Shown piece after piece: positions 61,501 through 64,000 of a stretch of DNA of 64,000 bases (position 1 is its first letter; each line of letters opens with the position of its first letter). The notes under the pieces were generated by a model that saw nothing but the letters and a program-made list of their open reading frames with translations, did not search any database and was not told the DNA's origin. The stretch lies in contig JAQJVL010000197.1 in the NCBI GenBank assembly GCA_035578905.1, positions 638,243 through 702,242 on the forward strand, written 5' to 3'. Origin of the DNA: Stictocephala bisonia. Its lineage: Eukaryota; Arthropoda; Insecta; Hemiptera; Membracidae. The translations under genes were made by a program, and so were the position numbers.

Positions 61501-63160
61501 TACTGGATCAAAGGAAATATGTAAGTGTATATACAAACTTGCTATAAAAATCACTTTTTTTTAAGTAAGCTTATATTACAATAACTACTAACATTAAAAA
61601 ATATGCTAACTTACGATTGCAAGAATGTAAATGGACAAGTTATTAAAAAATTAAACATACTAATTAATCTCTGATTTTCATTTATACTTTTAACTATTCT
61701 TTATATTCTTAGCCTTATTTTAATTTGAGTTTTAGCGCAAATAAATAATAAATCATAGCCATAAAATATTCACTTGTTATTTTGATGCTGTTAAATTTCT
61801 AGTTTGCTAGCAAATATTTCTGTCGTGCAATAAGAATAAAAATTGTAATAATTTGATTAGTTAGTGAGGTCGGCTACTTCTGCTGATTTGAAAAAATGCA
61901 TTATATTAACACGGAACTACGCTGGCCTCAACTACTTGATCATAAAAAAGATGATAGGTAGAGATAAAACATTTAGATGAGACATTTTTGTGTGCTTATA
62001 CCAAATCCACTGCAAAAATAACGACATTGGATAACGTAGAAAACCCTCTACATTTTTATTTGCTAACTATTGTAAGATTAGTACTTTTTTATTTGTGTTT
62101 CATGTATTATATCCTTACACTTAATACTACAAACTATTAATTTGCAAACTAATAAATAAACACTTGTTGCGTTGCGTCAACTTTGTTTAGCGTACTGCAA
62201 CAAAAATACAAATAAAAGCTAACCAATCTCGTCGGTGTGAGCAGGTGTTCCTGACCTTAACAGTCTTAAGAGCTGCTTTATTTATACTAATTATTCCAGC
62301 AGACTAACTCGAATTGAATTTAATTAAGATAATTTATACAGACACATTATTTAACATTGCTAAATATTTTACATTGATTAAGTTAAAAATACAATTGGTC
62401 TGGACATTTTCAGTGTAAAAGATTAGTTTCAATACATTAGACAGTGCGACTTTTTTCAACAACAGTTATAACGAGGTACCTGTAGGTATGTATAATTTAA
62501 TTATATAGGACTCCTTGAAACAATATTTTATTGTTTATTCAATCTTAGTAAGAGGGTAGAATTAATTGATTAGAATTTTATATAATTATTGGAAACGTTA
62601 AAATAGAAATTTGTTATGGGCTAAAACGTTCTATATTAAGAAATCTGATACCAAAAATAAAAACTTGTAGGTGGTTTTTGTGTGCAGGTTTTTATTAAAA
62701 ATTGGCAGCGCCGTAGAATTGCTTTTAATAGAAATGAAAATACAAGTGTCACTTTGAGAAACTTGAAATAAATATATCATCCTAATGTTTATGTTTTATG
62801 GCAAGCTTTAATAGGGTCTTTTTTTAGAATAGGACTCACACTCTTAAGCATTCTTAAAAACTGAGGAATAGGAAACTTGCGAATCAGTGAGGCGTAAAAT
62901 CAGATACAAAGCAACTAAAAACATGCACAACACGGTTATCAAATCTTCAGCAGCTTGTTATCTTATCTTTAGGCGTTACCTTTAATGGTTCTGGTTATCC
63001 TATAAAGGTTGGTATTATATTTGTGTTATATTTTTACCAAACTAATATATTATTTATAAGATAGTAACTTAATTTTTATGTGTGTATCATTTTCCCAAAT
63101 AATATTTGTTTTTAATGGAAAGTTGTCTTGTAAAGGAACTGCAGGGACGTATTTCATTGT
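58581..63160. other. anonymous AT-rich non-coding sequence
   Basis: No supported gene or known element. Poly-A at about 58983-58997. Confidence 0.6.
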
Positions 63161-63161
63161 G

Positions 63162-63262
63162 AATAGCCACTAAACCACTGAGTCATGGTTGGTTTGGCTT
63201 GTCTGATGACAGACCCTTGTGCAAATAGAGCCATTGGCGTTCACTGGGAAACTGCCAAAAGG
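63162..63262 (-). repeat. dispersed repeat, possible SINE, copy 2
   Basis: Inverted partner of 38100-38197. On the minus strand it ends ATGACTCAGTGGTTTAGTGG, an A-box-like string; no convincing B box follows. Confidence 0.65.
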
Positions 63263-63760
63263 CAAATGGAGTAAAGTAAAAACTAGTTCAAAGACTAGTG
63301 CTTGTGTTTTGCATTAAAGTCTCAATGTATTTTATAAATACAGTTTTACATGCAGTTACTTTTGTACTTTCTGAAGAATTTCTGTTGGTAAAATGTCAAA
63401 AATGTTTAAATATTTTATTTCATAAAATAGAGCCCAACTAAATTCAAGTAATACAATTAAAGACGAGTGATTTAAATGCAATTTTTTGCGCACTTTACTG
63501 TAAATACAATCTGATATTGCTTTTAAAAAGAAGGTGCACGTAAATAGTAATAGCAATTGTTGTAAATAATTGATAAATATACTACGTAAAAACATTATTT
63601 CTCTTTATTTTCTTGATTTAATAAACCACTCTATTTACGATACAAATATTGTTTTTGGACCTTTTCCGTTAATTAAAAACCACTAATTTTCTTGTTTCTC
63701 TTAGTTCAATATCTTTTTATAGATAATTTATTGCTCTAAAAATTGTTCCCCACTCATTTT
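63263..63760. other. anonymous sequence
   Basis: The ORF at 63356-63595 (minus) is motif-free. Pyrimidine-rich stretches near 63690-63760 precede the candidate exon. Confidence 0.5.
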
Positions 63761-63763
63761 TAG

Positions 63764-63859
63764 GACCACTGTCGTATTCCCTATCCGCTAGGAATCCGAT
63801 ATTGCTGGCCTTATCTTATCGCTTTCCAAATACTTTCCACTAGGATATCACATTCAGTG
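63764..63859 (+). CDS. candidate internal exon (weak)
   Basis: An acceptor-like TCATTTTTAG ends at 63763 and a strong donor CAGTG/GTAAGT starts at 63860. The 96 bases between are less AT-rich than their surroundings and open in one frame for exactly 32 codons (begins DHCRIPYPLGIRYCW). I do not recognise the peptide. Splice-like sites are frequent by chance in 64 kb, so this is only a candidate. Confidence 0.25.
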
Positions 63860-63906
63860 GTAAGTCAATAATTGGATTTATCAGTTTGTGATAAAGTTTA
63901 GTAGTA

Positions 63907-63923
63907 CCCTAACCTAACCTAAC
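63907..63923 (-). repeat. short telomere-like CCTAA run
   Basis: CCCTAACCTAACCTAAC, three CCTAA units on the plus strand, i.e. TTAGG on the minus strand. Confidence 0.6.
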
Positions 63924-64000
63924 ATATCCGGAATTGTAATAAAAACGTTGTGATAGTGAAGTAACGTAAAAATAAGTGGTAGTGAATTAACGGAAAAAGA

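Overview
The window looks like AT-rich (roughly 70% A+T by eye), gene-poor nuclear DNA from an insect. The reasons are decayed non-LTR retrotransposons with short-motif 3' tails, decayed pogo-like and mariner-like DNA transposons, tRNA-derived SINE-like repeats, long minisatellites, several dinucleotide microsatellites, and interstitial TTAGG/CCTAA runs matching the common insect telomere unit. I see no convincing complete host gene, no operon-like organisation, no CRISPR array and no rRNA or functional tRNA gene. Most open frames are short chance ORFs in AT-rich sequence. The order or species cannot be fixed from sequence alone; a hemipteran is only a guess.

Layout. 0-8 kb is anonymous sequence with a SINE-like head whose A/B boxes read on both strands (1.33-1.48 kb), a 5'-truncated LINE 3' end (5.1-5.9 kb) and an (AT)n tract. 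8.0-11.4 kb holds a 109-bp x 30 minisatellite preceded by a conserved block; an 83-bp perfect inverted copy of that block, with a diverged single copy of the minisatellite unit, lies at 58.3-58.6 kb. 11.4-24.8 kb is mostly anonymous, with a degenerate repeat pair (15.0 and 20.5 kb), a hairpin/Z-DNA-prone site (17.0 kb), a telomere-like run (18.2 kb) and a decayed LINE C-terminus (18.6-19.2 kb).

24.8-28.4 kb is the most coding-rich part: a frameshifted non-LTR reverse transcriptase whose 3' UTR is interrupted by a second, 5'-truncated but still open non-LTR reverse transcriptase. 28.4-46 kb is anonymous DNA with retroelement tails, SINE-like pieces, a small ORF-bearing dispersed repeat (35.8 kb) and a mariner-like relic (39.3-39.8 kb). 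46.25-47.19 kb is a 31-bp x 30 minisatellite with decayed flanks. 52.4 kb has a long (CA)n tract. 56.0-57.4 kb is a decayed pogo-like transposase on the minus strand, with an extra misplaced 48-bp piece of itself. The right end (63.76-63.86 kb) has one weak candidate host exon with good splice consensus.

The protein-coding signals are remnants of mobile elements, so there is no pathway to describe. The interest lies in how the elements nest, decay and give rise to tandem repeats.
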